Part shown: positions 63,490 to 64,000 of the stretch, piece after piece
Layout of the letters: every line of letters starts with the position of its first letter
How positions within the stretch are numbered: position 1 is the first letter of the stretch
Assembly (NCBI RefSeq): GCF_900454025.1
Contig: NZ_UGQM01000001.1
Span: forward strand, 3,100,001-3,164,000
Direction: 5' to 3'
Length of the DNA: 64,000 nucleotides
Source of the DNA: Mycolicibacterium gilvum
Lineage (GTDB): Bacteria > Actinomycetota > Actinomycetes > Mycobacteriales > Mycobacteriaceae
Notes under the pieces: model-generated
Told to the model about the DNA's origin: nothing
Seen by the model: only the letters and a program-made list of their open reading frames with translations
Databases searched by the model: none
Made by a program: the position numbers and the translations under genes

Positions 63490-63936
63490 ATGACCAACGA
63501 CGACATGACCGATGACTCGTGTGATCTCGAGCGGTTCGTGGCAGCGCAGGACGGCGTCTATTCCACAGTGCTGGCCGAGTTGCGCGCCGGCGCGAAACGC
63601 AGCCACTGGATCTGGTTCGTCTTTCCGCAGCTGCGGGGATTGGGTCGCAGCGTCACGGCCCAGAAGTACGGCATCACGTCACTGGCCGAGGCGAAGGCCT
63701 ACCTCGCGCACCCGGTACTCGGCCCGCGGTTACGGGAATGCGCCGAGCTGCTCGCCGCCCACACCGGGCGTTCGGCGACGCAGATTCTCGGACATCCCGA
63801 CGATCTGAAGGTGCGGTCGTCGATGACGCTGTTCGCGCAGGCCGCCGCGGGCGCGGACGATGCCGTGTTCCGGACGGTTCTCGATGTGTTCTACGACGGA
63901 CAGGACGACCCTGCGACGCTGCAGCTGCTCGGCTGA
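63490..63936 (+). CDS. DUF1810 family protein
   Basis: A 148-residue protein with the DUF1810 pattern: DLERFVAAQDGVYSTVLAEL, then KRSHWIWFVFPQLRGLG, KYGITSLAEAKAYLAHPVLGPRL and SMTLFAQAA. The family is a small all-helical fold of unknown function. ATG at 63490; a second ATG five codons on is an alternative. It converges with a gene whose end lies 3 bases away. Confidence 0.85.
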   Translation: MTNDDMTDDSCDLERFVAAQDGVYSTVLAELRAGAKRSHWIWFVFPQLRGLGRSVTAQKYGITSLAEAKAYLAHPVLGPRLRECAELLAAHTGRSATQILGHPDDLKVRSSMTLFAQAAAGADDAVFRTVLDVFYDGQDDPATLQLLG

Positions 63937-63939
63937 CGG

Positions 63940-64000
63940 TCAGCGCGGGTTCAGGATCACCCAGCCGTGGGGCGGAACGACGATGTCGGGCACCACTTCT
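63940..64000 (-). CDS. C-terminal end of a minus-strand gene, possibly glycoside hydrolase family 13
   Basis: The last 20 codons of a gene that continues beyond the window read ...EVVPDIVVPPHGWVILNPR and stop at 63940-63942. PPHGWVIL is a usual ending of alpha-amylase-family enzymes (C-terminal beta-domain). The identification rests on this short segment only. Confidence 0.45.
   Translation of the reverse strand, partial: EVVPDIVVPPHGWVILNPR

Overview
The window is high-GC actinobacterial DNA from a mycobacterium, most likely a fast-growing Mycolicibacterium-type species. The evidence is antigen 85, Apa, a cutinase, PE-PPE-domain hydrolases, F420-type LLM enzymes, GuaB1, malate synthase G and a gene order from about 24.5 to 57.4 kb that follows Mycobacterium tuberculosis Rv1836c to Rv1867. 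A lon gene, absent from M. tuberculosis, and an alkB alkane hydroxylase argue against a close relative of that species.

Region 1 (1-24.3 kb) is an accessory cell-envelope lipid region. It opens with a DrrABC-type lipid exporter (first gene cut by the window edge) and a PapA5-like acyltransferase, then a TIGR00027-type methyltransferase, a flavodoxin, a DUF2505 protein and a nitroreductase. A close look-alike of the F420-dependent phthiodiolone ketoreductase (Rv2951c) follows, so the left end looks like a phthiocerol dimycocerosate (DIM)-like locus. Interleaved are three secreted PE-PPE-fold serine hydrolases and one partner protein, all four ending in long acidic repetitive tails, plus two near-duplicate Baeyer-Villiger-type flavin monooxygenases, a P450, a second methyltransferase, a cutinase, an SDR and a lone AlkB. 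PE-PPE-domain proteins Chp1 and Chp2 of M. tuberculosis are acyltransferases in surface-lipid assembly, so these may be the extracytoplasmic step of a lipid made here. That is inference.

Region 2 (24.5-52.5 kb) is the conserved block: Rv1836c-like VWA protein, glcB, an uncharacterised protein, two CNNM/CBS transporters, guaB1, gnd1, the blaR/blaI-like pair, a thioesterase, ureABCFGD, ndh, an LLM enzyme, a degenerate SDR, apa, a GlsB-type membrane protein and adhA. Two iron-linked insertions interrupt it. An fbpABC-type ferric ABC transporter sits between the CNNM genes and guaB1, with an IdeR-like box over its start codon. An IucA/FhuF-like gene with its own IdeR-like box sits next to blaI. 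Directly after that gene, at the position where M. tuberculosis carries the iron-sparing small RNA MrsI, there is a promoter with an IdeR-like box, three hairpins and a strong terminator: a convincing mrsI homologue. modABC, which lies next to apa in M. tuberculosis, is missing.

Region 3 (52.5-64 kb) holds a CPBP protease, a phosphoketolase, a thiolase-like protein, malate dehydrogenase, a small lipoprotein, an HhH endonuclease, Lon with a HAIR-like operator, an antigen 85 mycolyltransferase, a DUF1810 protein and the last codons of a further minus-strand gene. No rRNA, tRNA, CRISPR array, insertion sequence or prophage was seen.
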